DNA of 64,000 bases from Iocasia fonsfrigidae (GCF_017751145.1 NZ_CP046640.1:1034137-1098136), one strand, 5' to 3'. Positions 27,269-36,018 are shown, counted from the stretch's first letter. Notes: generated from the letters alone by a model not told the origin. Numbers and translations: made by a program.

Positions 27269-27574
27269 ATGCTAAAGGACCGTGGTAACAAGAAATGGAC
27301 TGGATTGATGCTCACTGAACACAGGAAGGCTTTAAGAAAAATCTGGGAACATAGAAATGATATTGACAAACCGGTACTGGATGAGCAGCAGTTGGAACGG
27401 CTGGATATATTAATCAAAGAGGCCATAAGGGATCAGTTTAAGGTCAAGATGGTATATTATGATCAGCGGAGGCTGTATGAATTGGAGGGTAAAGTATCTA
27501 TCAAGGGTAGTTCACTATACTTAGATAATAAAAGCTTAGATAAGGATAATATTATTGATCTTGTATTAATTTAG
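27269..27574 (+). CDS. YolD-like protein
   Basis: A 101-residue YolD family protein, recognised by DRGNKKWTGLMLTEHRKAL (residues 4-22, the DRGxxKWxxxMLxEH hallmark) and the C-terminal half with FKVKMVYYDQRRLYELEGKV and a final DIIDLVLI-like end. YolD genes lie next to umuC-type polymerases in Firmicutes; the molecular role is still unclear. GGGGAGGAGAG precedes the ATG. The pair forms one SOS operon. Confidence 0.88.
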   Translation: MLKDRGNKKWTGLMLTEHRKALRKIWEHRNDIDKPVLDEQQLERLDILIKEAIRDQFKVKMVYYDQRRLYELEGKVSIKGSSLYLDNKSLDKDNIIDLVLI

Positions 27575-27622
27575 ATGGTTAGAGAAGTTTCATATATTTT
27601 GAACATATTTTAGTAATTTATA

Positions 27623-27651
27623 TTGACAAGTGCCTATGAGAGTGGTAAAAT
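27623..27651 (+). promoter_or_regulatory. Promoter of the T-box/cstA transcript
   Basis: TTGACA (27623-27628) and TAAAAT (27646-27651) with 17-bp spacing, a near-consensus vegetative promoter. Transcription would start near 27658, at the beginning of the T-box leader. Confidence 0.8.
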
Positions 27652-27657
27652 TGTCGG

Positions 27658-27957
27658 TAACAGAAGATAAGAAAAAATGCTGGGAACAGGAAATGTAGTT
27701 CTGGCAGATCCATTACAGAGAGTCATCGCTGCTGGAAGATGATATGGATTCCAGGGTTTACCTCACCTGTGAGCAGTCGGCTGAAAGGCAGCTGCCGATT
27801 AAGTGTGACCGGGTTTCTACCGTTAAAAAGAAGTGTATTTAACAGACTTTGTTAAGTTTGTTTGATATATTAAAGGGGTTGCCTGGCAGCAACAAGAGTG
27901 GTAACGCGGAATATAAACTTCGTCTCTTATTTAAAATAAGGGGCGGAGTTTTTTTAA
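27658..27957 (+). promoter_or_regulatory. T-box leader, leucine (CUC) specifier, controlling cstA
   Basis: About 300 nt of structured leader. Stem I runs from about 27678 to 27777 and carries CAGAGAG and GCTGGAAG in its distal half. Pairing CAGG/CCTG below and GTAGTTCTGG/CCAGGGTTTAC above leaves an internal loop with AAAT on one side and CTCA on the other. The specifier is thus CTC (27762-27764) followed by the usual purine, giving leucine. The T-box sequence at 27891-27909 reads AACAAGAGTGGTAACGCGG; its UGGU (27899-27902) pairs with a tRNA ending ACCA. A terminator (27915-27957) with a G-C/G-U stem and seven Ts follows. Uncharged tRNA-Leu should prevent termination and switch on cstA. Confidence 0.88.
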
Positions 27958-28085
27958 TGGATAACAAAATAAGCAGGATTAGTGAAATTTTAATTTTATA
28001 GTACTATAAATCACAGATTAATTTTCTTGACTTCTGTTAAAATATAGTTGTTTTATTATTATAATAATTTTAGGAGGTATTGGGA

Positions 28086-29780
28086 ATGAACGGATTAGTA
28101 ATGATAGTTCTGGCAGTTATTGTGTTAGGAGGGGCTTATCTATTTTACGGTAGATGGCTGGCTAAAACCTGGGGTATTGATCCTAAAGCAAAAACCCCTG
28201 CCTATGAGATGGAGGATGGTGTGGACTATGTGCCGGCCAAGACCAATGTAGTCTTTGGTCATCAGTTTGCATCAATTGCTGGTGCCGGCCCGATTAATGG
28301 GCCGATAATAGCAGCGATGTTTGGCTGGGTTCCTGTCCTTTTATGGGTTTTAATTGGTGGTGTTTTCTTTGGTGCGGTTCAGGATTTTGCTGCGATGTAT
28401 GCTTCAGTTAAAAATAAGGGTCGCAGTGTAGGTTATATTATTGAACTGTATATCGGTAAGACTGGCAAGAGGCTTTTTCTTCTTTTTGTATGGCTGTTTT
28501 CGATCCTGGTAATAGCAGCCTTTGCAGATATTGTTGCCAGTACTTTTAATGGTTTTGCAGCAGATGGAAGTTTGAATCCAGCAAATGCTTCTACTGCAAC
28601 AACATCTATTTTATTTATTGTCTTAGCAGTAGCCCTGGGTATGTTTATTCGTTATAAAAATCCATCTGCTGCAGTTACTAATATTGTTGGTATTATAGTT
28701 TTGATTGTAGCAATTGTTTTAGGACTGGTTTTTCCTATGTATGTTTCCCAGACATCCTGGCTTTATTTTGTTTTTGCGTATATATTTGTAGCCTCTGTTA
28801 CACCGGTATGGGCCTTACTTCAACCAAGGGATTATTTGAATTCTTTTTTGTTAGTGGCGATGATGATCTGTGCTTTTATAGGGGTAATTGCTGCCAGACC
28901 AGCAATGAATCTCCCGGCATTTTCAGGTTTTACTGTCAAGGGGCAAATGATGTTTCCAATGTTGTTTGTCACGATTGCCTGTGGGGCAGTTTCCGGTTTT
29001 CACTCCCTGGTTTCATCAGGCACAAGCTCCAAGCAGATTCAAAATGAAAAGAATATGCTGCCGGTTTCTTTTGGAGCTATGCTCTTAGAGTCCCTGCTTG
29101 CTGTGATTGCTTTAATTACTGTAGGGGCTCTGGCAGTAAATGGACAGCTGCCTAATGCTGCTCCACCTGTTATTTTTGCAGAAGCCATTGCTGGATTTCT
29201 AGGTGTATTAGGTTTTTCTAGAATTACTATCTTTACAATTATTACACTGGCCATCTCTGCTTTTGCCTTAACATCATTGGATTCTGTAGCCAGGGTCGGT
29301 CGTCTTTCTCTACAGGAATTATTTACTGATGACGGGATAGATCCAGAAAACACTTCTACTCTGCAAAAGATATTGACAAATAAGTTTTTTACAACAGCTC
29401 TTACTTTATTTTTCTCCTATTTATTGGCTATAGTAGGTTATAAAAACATCTGGCCTTTGTTTGGTTCAGCAAATCAGCTTCTTTCTGCCCTTGGTTTAAT
29501 TGCTGCAGCAGTATTTTTGAAAAAGACCAAAAGGAAAGGATTTATGCTGTGGGCCCCAATGACTATCATGCTTGCGGTTACTTTTACGGCCCTAGGTCAA
29601 ACCATCTTTAAGATTTTAAATAAATTATTTTTCACTAATAATTTTGTAATTGTTAGTGATGGTTTACAGCTGGTATTTGCAATATTACTTGTCGGTCTTG
29701 GTTTTCTGGTTGCTGTTTCTGGCTTTAAAAAGATTTTTAAGGAAGAAAGTCTAACTGAGGCTGTTTCAGCAGCAGAATAA
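28086..29780 (+). CDS. cstA: CstA family peptide/amino-acid transporter
   Basis: A 564-residue carbon-starvation protein A family transporter with about sixteen membrane helices. The conserved N-terminal block is present: FGHQFASIAGAGPINGPI then FGWVPVLLWVLIGGVFFGAVQDF, and later SGFHSLVSSGTSSKQI. Characterised relatives import peptides or pyruvate. The ATG at 28086, 7 nt after AGGAGGT, is preferred over a TTG at 28080. It is preceded by a leucine-type T-box leader, so expression should rise when charged tRNA-Leu is scarce. That points to uptake of leucine, branched-chain amino acids or peptides (inference). Confidence 0.92.
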   Translation: MNGLVMIVLAVIVLGGAYLFYGRWLAKTWGIDPKAKTPAYEMEDGVDYVPAKTNVVFGHQFASIAGAGPINGPIIAAMFGWVPVLLWVLIGGVFFGAVQDFAAMYASVKNKGRSVGYIIELYIGKTGKRLFLLFVWLFSILVIAAFADIVASTFNGFAADGSLNPANASTATTSILFIVLAVALGMFIRYKNPSAAVTNIVGIIVLIVAIVLGLVFPMYVSQTSWLYFVFAYIFVASVTPVWALLQPRDYLNSFLLVAMMICAFIGVIAARPAMNLPAFSGFTVKGQMMFPMLFVTIACGAVSGFHSLVSSGTSSKQIQNEKNMLPVSFGAMLLESLLAVIALITVGALAVNGQLPNAAPPVIFAEAIAGFLGVLGFSRITIFTIITLAISAFALTSLDSVARVGRLSLQELFTDDGIDPENTSTLQKILTNKFFTTALTLFFSYLLAIVGYKNIWPLFGSANQLLSALGLIAAAVFLKKTKRKGFMLWAPMTIMLAVTFTALGQTIFKILNKLFFTNNFVIVSDGLQLVFAILLVGLGFLVAVSGFKKIFKEESLTEAVSAAE

Positions 29781-29810
29781 TTTGTTTTGATTATAAGATG
29801 AACTTTTAAA

Positions 29811-29844
29811 CAAGAATGCATACCGGTATGCATTCTTGTTTTTT
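29811..29844 (+). terminator. Rho-independent terminator after cstA
   Basis: A perfect 28-bp palindrome (arm CAAGAATGCATACC and its complement) directly followed by TTTTTT. It is among the strongest hairpins in the window. Confidence 0.9.
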
Positions 29845-30036
29845 GCAGAAGATATATTTAAGTATGGATTTGAACAGATAACTGAGAAAGAGTTAGAGGA
29901 AGTACAGCTTTACTCTAATTATCGAAAATATGGATGAAGATTTATAATATGGCTTTTTTTACCGTAAAAAGTTATTTGCTACCGAAGTGAAAAAAGTTGC
30001 TAAATAAAAATTCTTATCATGAGTTGTCGAAGAAAC
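29845..30036 (+). other. Gap with a short orphan reading frame
   Basis: After the cstA terminator, one frame encodes about 30 residues without a start (EDIFKYGFEQITEKELEEV, then YSNYRKYG) and ends in TGA near 29936. It looks like the C-terminal end of a deleted gene, but I do not recognise the family. The rest is AT-rich with no visible function. Confidence 0.3.
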
Positions 30037-30072
30037 TTGACAATTCATATTTTTTAGTATAAGATGTATACA
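30037..30072 (+). promoter_or_regulatory. Promoter with adjoining palindrome, GntR regulator gene
   Basis: TTGACA (30037-30042) and TAAGAT (30060-30065) are 17 bp apart. The palindrome TGTATACA starts at 30065 and overlaps the transcription start. GntR/FCD proteins often bind short GT-N-AC palindromes, so autoregulation is plausible. Confidence 0.5.
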
Positions 30073-30124
30073 AGATATATATTACATATATATTGCATAT
30101 ATAATTAAGGGAAGGAGGCAAATT

Positions 30125-30787
30125 ATGAGTTTTATGTATGAAGAAACACCATCTTATAATAATTTGAAAGAGAAGGCTTACTATATTATAAAAGATAAAA
30201 TAATAAATTGTGAGATACCACCAGGGGCTTTTCTGGAAGAGGAGAAACTAAAGGAAGAAATCGGTGCAAGCCGGACTCCAATAAGAGAAGCATTAAATAA
30301 ATTAGAGCAGGAAGACTTAATTAACATATTACCTAAACGAGGTATTTTTGTTACAGATATTAACATGAAGGATATTGAAAATATTTTTCAGATAAGATTA
30401 CTTATGGAACCCTATATTATGAAAATTTCATATAAAAATTTAATTGAGGATGAGCTATTAAAATATAAAGAACTATTTAAAGAATATTTTACCGATCCTA
30501 AGGATGATTTATATTATACGGAGCTAGATGCCAGGTTCCATTATTTTCTTGTTAAAGCATCTGATAATAAGTATTTAATTAATATGATGCAGCAGATATT
30601 TATCCAGAATCACAGGATTAGAGTAATTTCTGCTAAAAAGCCAGATAGAATAGAAAATAGTATAAATGAGCACCTGCGCATAATTGATTTTTTATTAGAA
30701 GGGGAAATAGATGAAGCTGTTTCCGAAATGGAAGAACATATAAGACAATCTAGAGAAGTTGCCTTAAGACTGGGAATTAATATTTAG
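30125..30787 (+). CDS. GntR family regulator, FCD subfamily
   Basis: A 220-residue regulator. The winged helix-turn-helix lies at residues 12-78 (IPPGAFLEEEKLKEEIGASR, then TPIREALNKLEQEDLI and PKRGIFVTDI). The C-terminal all-helical FCD domain has LDARFHYFLVKASDN and NEHLRIIDFLLEGEIDEA, with the Asp and His residues that bind a metal in this family. It precedes a dehydrogenase and TRAP transporter cluster on the same strand and probably senses its substrate. Upstream is a palindrome next to its own promoter. Confidence 0.9.
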   Translation: MSFMYEETPSYNNLKEKAYYIIKDKIINCEIPPGAFLEEEKLKEEIGASRTPIREALNKLEQEDLINILPKRGIFVTDINMKDIENIFQIRLLMEPYIMKISYKNLIEDELLKYKELFKEYFTDPKDDLYYTELDARFHYFLVKASDNKYLINMMQQIFIQNHRIRVISAKKPDRIENSINEHLRIIDFLLEGEIDEAVSEMEEHIRQSREVALRLGINI

Positions 30788-30819
30788 TTTTAAAAGTTTA
30801 GAATAAAGAGGTGGGAAGA

Positions 30820-31830
30820 TTGAAAGTAGTGTCAATTGGAAAACCAGAAAAGATAGAATTAATAGATAAAAAAAAGCCTGAACTTAAATCCGGGGAAGCG
30901 CTTTTAAAAATTAAATATTGTGGTATTTGTGGTTCAGATATTTCTACTTATACAGGTAACCAGCCTTTTGCCAGTTATCCAAGAATTCCAGGCCATGAAT
31001 TTTCTGCAGAGATAGTTGGGATAGAAGAAAATGATCTTGGATTAAAAGAGGGAATGATCGTAACAGCCAATCCATATTTTAACTGTGGAGGATGTTATCC
31101 CTGTGGTAAGGGTAAAGTGAATTGCTGTGAACATAATGAAACAATGGGTGTTCAAAGAGATGGCTCTTTTCAGGAATATATAACTATGCCAATTGAAAGA
31201 ATTGTAGCGGGAAAAGGCCTTTCTGCAAAAACACTGGCACTTATTGAACCCTTTTCAATCGGATATCATGCTATAAAGCGTGGAAAGGTAAAAGAAAATG
31301 ATAAGGTTTTAGTAATTGGCTCAGGTCCAATTGGAATTTTTGCTATGTTATCAGCAAAACTGGTGGGGGCTGAGGTAACTATTGCTGACAAATTAGAAAA
31401 CAGACTAGAATTGGCTCAAGAAATGGGAGTAGATAATATTATTAATGTTGATAAAGTAGATTTATCAGTAGAAGTAAATAGATTAACAAATGAACATGGA
31501 ATGGATGTTTGTGTTGAAGCAGTTGGTCTGGCAAGTACTTTTTTACAGTGTATTGAAAATAGCTGTTTTGGTGGAAAAATAATTCTGGTAGGTAATGGGA
31601 AAACAGAAGTAACATTTAATCATTCAATCCTATTAAAAAAAGAACTGGATGTTTATGGGTCACGTAACAGTCTGCATGATTTTAAGCCATTAATTGATAC
31701 TGTGCTTAAAAATAACTTGGATATTGATAAAATTATTACTCATGTTTTTGATAAAGAAAATGTATTACAGGCATTTAAAGAATTACGTAATAATAATGGA
31801 AATATGGCCAAAGTACAGGTTAAGTTTTAG
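30820..31830 (+). CDS. Zinc-dependent alcohol/polyol dehydrogenase (MDR family), first copy
   Basis: A 336-residue medium-chain dehydrogenase of the sorbitol/threonine dehydrogenase branch. The catalytic zinc site is CGICGSD (about residue 35) with GHEF. The structural zinc site is CGGCYPCGKGKVNCC. The NAD-binding motif is VIGSGPIGIFA (about 165). TTG 30820, 5-6 nt after AAAGAGGTGG, is the better start; an in-frame GTG at 30811 sits inside that ribosome site. It lies 32 bp after the GntR gene. It likely oxidises a polyol or sugar acid brought in by the TRAP system. Confidence 0.88.
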   Translation: MKVVSIGKPEKIELIDKKKPELKSGEALLKIKYCGICGSDISTYTGNQPFASYPRIPGHEFSAEIVGIEENDLGLKEGMIVTANPYFNCGGCYPCGKGKVNCCEHNETMGVQRDGSFQEYITMPIERIVAGKGLSAKTLALIEPFSIGYHAIKRGKVKENDKVLVIGSGPIGIFAMLSAKLVGAEVTIADKLENRLELAQEMGVDNIINVDKVDLSVEVNRLTNEHGMDVCVEAVGLASTFLQCIENSCFGGKIILVGNGKTEVTFNHSILLKKELDVYGSRNSLHDFKPLIDTVLKNNLDIDKIITHVFDKENVLQAFKELRNNNGNMAKVQVKF

Positions 31831-31966
31831 CGTAACATTATAGTTATTAATAGCTATGCTAATTCTATGTATAGTTATTAGAAGATAAATTTTTTTTAAA
31901 AAGGGAGGGATCAAAATATAAGCTAAAAGTACTTTAAAGCCAAAAATTAAAGGGAGTGAATAATTA

Positions 31967-32950
31967 ATGAAAAGGAAATCTTTAATCTTAACAGTAAGTT
32001 TATTTTTGTTATTAACATTTTCATTTGCTATCAATGCAGCTGCACAGAAGGTTAATTTTAAGTTTGGGCATATATATGCACCAGACCATCCTTATTCAAT
32101 TGGTGCTAGAGAATTAGCAAAAAGAGTTAGTGAAAAAACAGATGGTCAATTTATAATTAATGTATTCCCTGCTGGTCAGTTGGGAAGTGAAAAAGATCTG
32201 CTTGATTCTGTTTATTCAGGTGCAATTGATATGGCTTATGTAGGACCAGGTGAATTAGGAAAAAGATATTCTCCGGTGTCAGTTTTTGATGCACCCTTTA
32301 TTTTTGAAGGTTATGAACACGGTCAAAAGGTAGTAAATGGAGAATTAGGAAAAGAAATTCTAGCAGATATGCAGGAAGAAACAGGTATCAAGGCTTTAGT
32401 TAGTGTATATTATGGAGCAAGGAAATTAACAATGAATTCTCCAGTCGAAACACCTGCAGATTTAAACGGAAAGAAAGTACGGGCTCCTGATATGCCTTTG
32501 CCACTAGCTACAGTAAGAGGTATGGGAGCTAAGCCTACTCCAATGGCTTTTTCAGAAGTATATTTAGCTTTACAGCAAGGTGTAGTAGATGGTCAGGAAA
32601 ATCCTATTCCTACTATCTATAGTCAAAAATTTTATGAAGTTCAGGATTATATTATTATGACTAATCATACTGTTTGCTTTACACCAATGATTATTGCTGA
32701 ATCAACCTTTAATGATTTGCCAGCTGAATATCAAAGGATTTTACAGGAAACTGCTGAAGAGGTAATGAATATAGTAAATGAAACTACTTTAAAATATGAA
32801 GAAGAAAAACTTACAGAAATGAAAGAGGCAGGAATTAAGGTTATTGAACCAGATCTAGAAGCATTTAAAGAATCTTCTAAAGAAATAGTAAAAGAGTTTG
32901 AAGAGCAATGGGGTCAAGGGATTTACGAAAAACTACAGAATGCAAAATAA
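31967..32950 (+). CDS. TRAP transporter substrate-binding protein (DctP family)
   Basis: A 327-residue periplasmic-type binding protein with a signal peptide (residues 1-26, ending SFAINAAAQ). It has the DctP pattern: FKFGHIYAPDHPYSIGA, FPAGQLGSEKDLLDSV and the ligand-binding region RAPDMPLPLA, then QQGVVDGQENPIPTI with the Arg/Asn residues that hold a carboxylate. It captures an organic or sugar acid outside the cell. Its permeases lie downstream, after a second dehydrogenase. AAAGGGAGTGAATAAT precedes the ATG. Confidence 0.92.
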   Translation: MKRKSLILTVSLFLLLTFSFAINAAAQKVNFKFGHIYAPDHPYSIGARELAKRVSEKTDGQFIINVFPAGQLGSEKDLLDSVYSGAIDMAYVGPGELGKRYSPVSVFDAPFIFEGYEHGQKVVNGELGKEILADMQEETGIKALVSVYYGARKLTMNSPVETPADLNGKKVRAPDMPLPLATVRGMGAKPTPMAFSEVYLALQQGVVDGQENPIPTIYSQKFYEVQDYIIMTNHTVCFTPMIIAESTFNDLPAEYQRILQETAEEVMNIVNETTLKYEEEKLTEMKEAGIKVIEPDLEAFKESSKEIVKEFEEQWGQGIYEKLQNAK

Positions 32951-32979
32951 ATTTGTATATTGATTAAGCTAGAATAAGT

Positions 32980-33013
32980 AAAATGAAGGGGGGGAATTCC
33001 CCCTTTCATTTTC
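32980..33013 (+). terminator. Hairpin after dctP, probable attenuator
   Basis: AAATGAA plus a G-run pairs with a C-run plus TTTCATTT, with AATT in the loop, then TTCTTAAAT. The U-tract is weak. A hairpin directly after the binding-protein gene fits the usual higher level of binding protein than permease. Confidence 0.6.
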
Positions 33014-33070
33014 TTAAATAATTTACTAAATATAAAATAGTTTGAAATATTAAATTGAGAAAGGACAAAT

Positions 33071-33178
33071 ATGAAGAACAGTAAAATATCAAAGATGAAT
33101 TTTTATCGAGCTTTGTCTAAAATAAGTAAACCGCTAGCTGGGGTTTTGAATTTAAGAAAGAATTTCTGCAGGAGGTAA
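33071..33178 (+). CDS. Small 35-residue ORF before the second dehydrogenase
   Basis: ATG at 33071 follows GAGAAAGGACAAAT, and the frame runs for 35 codons (basic, no membrane helix; begins MKNSKISKMNFYRALSK). Its last codons and stop, AGG AGG TAA, form the ribosome-binding site of the next gene, whose ATG is 5 nt further on. This suits translational coupling. It may instead be a remnant; I recognise no family. Confidence 0.35.
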   Translation: MKNSKISKMNFYRALSKISKPLAGVLNLRKNFCRR

Positions 33179-33182
33179 AGTA

Positions 33183-34223
33183 ATGACTAATAGTTTAATG
33201 AAAGCTTTGTTCCTAAAAAAACCCTATAAATTAGAACTAAAAAATACTAACATTCCTGTCTTATCACAGGGGGAAGTCTTAATAAAAGTTAATGCTGTTG
33301 CTTTATGTGGTACTGATATCCATGCTTATCATGGGAAACAAGGTTTATTTGAATATCCTCGTATTATAGGACATGAAATTTCCGGGGAAATTGTTGAAAT
33401 GAATGCTAAACAAAAAAAATTAAGGATTGGTGACAGGGTAGCAATTATACCCTACATAAATTGTGGACACTGTATTTCCTGTAATAAAGAAATTTATGGA
33501 GCATGTGAAAACCTTAAGGTAGTTGGAGTCCATCAAGCGGGTGGATTAGCAGAATTTATTAAAATCCCGGTAGATAACTTAGTAAAATTGCCACAAAATA
33601 TTGATAATTTAAACGGAGCGTTAGTTGAACCACTTGCTATTAGTACTCATGCGGTTCGCAAAGCAAATCCAAAATCAGATGAAAATATTTTGATTGTTGG
33701 GATGGGACCAATAGGTTTAGGCGCAGCTGAAATTGCAAAAACATTTGGGGCCAATGTTATTCTAGCTGATCTTAGTGAAGAAAGAAGAGATTTCGTTAGT
33801 AAGAGATTTGATTATAAAAATATATTAAACCCCTTAGCTGTAGATTATAGAAAACAGCTTGCTGAACTTACTGACGGTAATATGCCTGATACGATTATAG
33901 ATACTACCGGAAGTAACAAGTCAATGGAATCATGTTTTAAATATTTAAGTTATGGTGGAAAAGTAGTTTATGTTGGTATCTATAATGGTGATTTAGTTAT
34001 TGATGATATTGAATTTCATAAAAGGCAGACTCGACTTTTTGGCAGTAGAGCAGCCCAAAAAACTGACTTTGAATATGTAATTGGATGTATTGGTAAAGGA
34101 TTAGTTAAACCAGAAAAATTTATAACTGATAAATTGGAATTTGATCAAAATATTGTAAAAAATATTAATTTAGTCATGGATAAAGGGCTAAGTGCTTTTA
34201 AAACATTAATAATTTTCAAATAG
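33183..34223 (+). CDS. Zinc-dependent alcohol/polyol dehydrogenase (MDR family), second copy
   Basis: A 346-residue paralogue of the dehydrogenase at 30.8 kb. It has the catalytic zinc motif LCGTDIHAYHGK (about residue 40), GHEISGEI, the structural zinc site CGHCISCNKEIYGAC and the dinucleotide-binding VGMGPIGLGAAEIAK. It lies between the binding-protein and permease genes, which ties it to the same substrate. Two dehydrogenases suggest two oxidation steps or two related substrates. AGGAGGT precedes the ATG. Confidence 0.88.
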   Translation: MTNSLMKALFLKKPYKLELKNTNIPVLSQGEVLIKVNAVALCGTDIHAYHGKQGLFEYPRIIGHEISGEIVEMNAKQKKLRIGDRVAIIPYINCGHCISCNKEIYGACENLKVVGVHQAGGLAEFIKIPVDNLVKLPQNIDNLNGALVEPLAISTHAVRKANPKSDENILIVGMGPIGLGAAEIAKTFGANVILADLSEERRDFVSKRFDYKNILNPLAVDYRKQLAELTDGNMPDTIIDTTGSNKSMESCFKYLSYGGKVVYVGIYNGDLVIDDIEFHKRQTRLFGSRAAQKTDFEYVIGCIGKGLVKPEKFITDKLEFDQNIVKNINLVMDKGLSAFKTLIIFK

Positions 34224-34242
34224 AATTATGAGGTGAGATATT

Positions 34243-34701
34243 ATGAAATTACTGGAGAAATTCGAGAACTTTATAGTTTTAGTGTTTTTAGGAATGATGT
34301 TTGTAATTTTACTTTTTCAAATTATATTAAGATATTTTTTTAATCATCCACTTATTTGGAGTGAGGAATTAGCCAGATATTTATTTGTTTGGGTAGCTTT
34401 TATTGGTGCCAGTTTTGGTGTTAGAGATTCTTCACACATTAAATTAACAGTTATTTTCAATTTTTTCTCCAAGAAATTAAGAACAGTAATAAGTGCTAGT
34501 ACAAATATAGTTTGTATTTTATTTTTTCTATACTTAATCCCTGACAGTATAAGACTGGCTGCTGACCAGTTTTCTGTTGCTTCATCTGCTATTGGCTTAC
34601 CAATGGGATTGGTTTTTTTAGCAGTTCCAGTTGGATTTGTTCTAATGACAATCCGATTGTTAATTGATACCATTGGATTATTTCGTAAAACAACTCAGTA
34701 A
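34243..34701 (+). CDS. TRAP transporter small permease (DctQ family)
   Basis: A 152-residue membrane protein with four helices. The DctQ signature is present: ILRYFFNHPLIWSEELARYL in one stretch (about residues 27-46), then FVWVAFIGASFGVRDSSHI. It bridges the binding protein and the large permease. It begins 19 bp after the dehydrogenase behind GAGGTGAGAT. Confidence 0.92.
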   Translation: MKLLEKFENFIVLVFLGMMFVILLFQIILRYFFNHPLIWSEELARYLFVWVAFIGASFGVRDSSHIKLTVIFNFFSKKLRTVISASTNIVCILFFLYLIPDSIRLAADQFSVASSAIGLPMGLVFLAVPVGFVLMTIRLLIDTIGLFRKTTQ

Positions 34702-34728
34702 TTTCTATTATTTAGGAGGTAATAAATA

Positions 34729-36000
34729 ATGACTTTGTTATTAATAATCTTAGTTTCATTATTAATGTTAGGAGTTCCTGTATCATTTGCACTTATAATT
34801 AGCTCAGTTGCTTATTTGATACAGCATGATATCTCATTATTTATAGCAATTCAAAGAATGACAATGAGTATTGGTGATTCTTTTACTTTAATTTCTGTAC
34901 CATTTTTTATTTTAGCTGGAGTAATAATGAATACGGGTGGTATAACTGAAAAGATTTTCAATTTTGCTGATAAATTAGTTGGTCATATTACTGGTGGACT
35001 TGGTCATGCAAATATTTTGGCCAGTATTATATTTTCCGGTATGTCTGGTACTGCAATAGCAGATGCAGGAGGTTTGGGAGCTATTGAATTAAAGGCTATG
35101 AAAGACGCAGGTTATGATGAAGATTTTAGTTTAGCCATTACAGGTGCTTCTTCTATAATTGGTCCGATTATTCCTCCAAGTGTACCCGCAGTTTTATATG
35201 CAGTTCTAGCAGGGGCTTCTGTCGGCAAATTATTTATTGCTGGTATAGTACCCGGGATTATCATGGGTTTAATTATGGCAGTGTTTGTTTATTTTAAAAG
35301 TAAGAATGAAGATTATCCTATTCACAACCGGGCTCCATTAAAAGAAATGTTTGCCTCATTCAAAGAATCATTTTGGGCATTATTAACACCAGTTATTATA
35401 ATTGGTGGTCTATTAGGAGGTATCTTTACTCCTACAGAAGCGGCTATTATTGCTGTGGCATATTCATTAGTACTTGGTTTTTGTTATAACAATGTTACCA
35501 TAGAAAGAATCCCTGAACTGTTAAAAGAAACAGCCAGCCATACTGTTAGTGTAATGTTAATTGTGGCAGGTGCTTCTATTTTTGGCTGGATTTTGACAAT
35601 TGAACAGGTTCCACAGTTGATTACAAACTTTTTTCTAACAAATATATCAAGTCAAATTGCAGCTATATTATTAATTAATTTATTATTATTAATTGTAGGG
35701 ACATTTATGGAAACAATTGCTGCAATTACAATTTTGACACCAATACTTGTACCACTGGCAACAACTTTTGGATTTGATTTAACCCATTTTGGAATAATAA
35801 TGATCTTAAATCTGATGATTGGCTTATTAACTCCTCCTTTAGGAATGGTTTTATATGTACTTTCATCGGTTTCTAAAGTTCCATTCGAGAAAATTGTTAA
35901 AGCCTCTGCACCTTATGTTATAGTATTAGGACTTACTTTATTGTTATTTACCTTTGTTCCTCAAATAGTATTATTTTTACCTAATTTATTATCAATGTAA
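34729..36000 (+). CDS. TRAP transporter large permease (DctM family)
   Basis: A 423-residue sodium-coupled channel subunit with about twelve helices. Motifs include GVPVSFALIISS near the start, SVPFFILAGVIMNTGG, FSGMSGTAIADAGGLGAIE, SSIIGPIIPPSVPAVLYAV in the transport core, and GLLTPPLGMVLYVLSSV near the end. AGGAGGTAATAA precedes the ATG. It is the last gene of the cluster, with a strong hairpin after it. Confidence 0.94.
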   Translation: MTLLLIILVSLLMLGVPVSFALIISSVAYLIQHDISLFIAIQRMTMSIGDSFTLISVPFFILAGVIMNTGGITEKIFNFADKLVGHITGGLGHANILASIIFSGMSGTAIADAGGLGAIELKAMKDAGYDEDFSLAITGASSIIGPIIPPSVPAVLYAVLAGASVGKLFIAGIVPGIIMGLIMAVFVYFKSKNEDYPIHNRAPLKEMFASFKESFWALLTPVIIIGGLLGGIFTPTEAAIIAVAYSLVLGFCYNNVTIERIPELLKETASHTVSVMLIVAGASIFGWILTIEQVPQLITNFFLTNISSQIAAILLINLLLLIVGTFMETIAAITILTPILVPLATTFGFDLTHFGIIMILNLMIGLLTPPLGMVLYVLSSVSKVPFEKIVKASAPYVIVLGLTLLLFTFVPQIVLFLPNLLSM

Positions 36001-36018
36001 TGCTTAGTTTTTTCTAAC

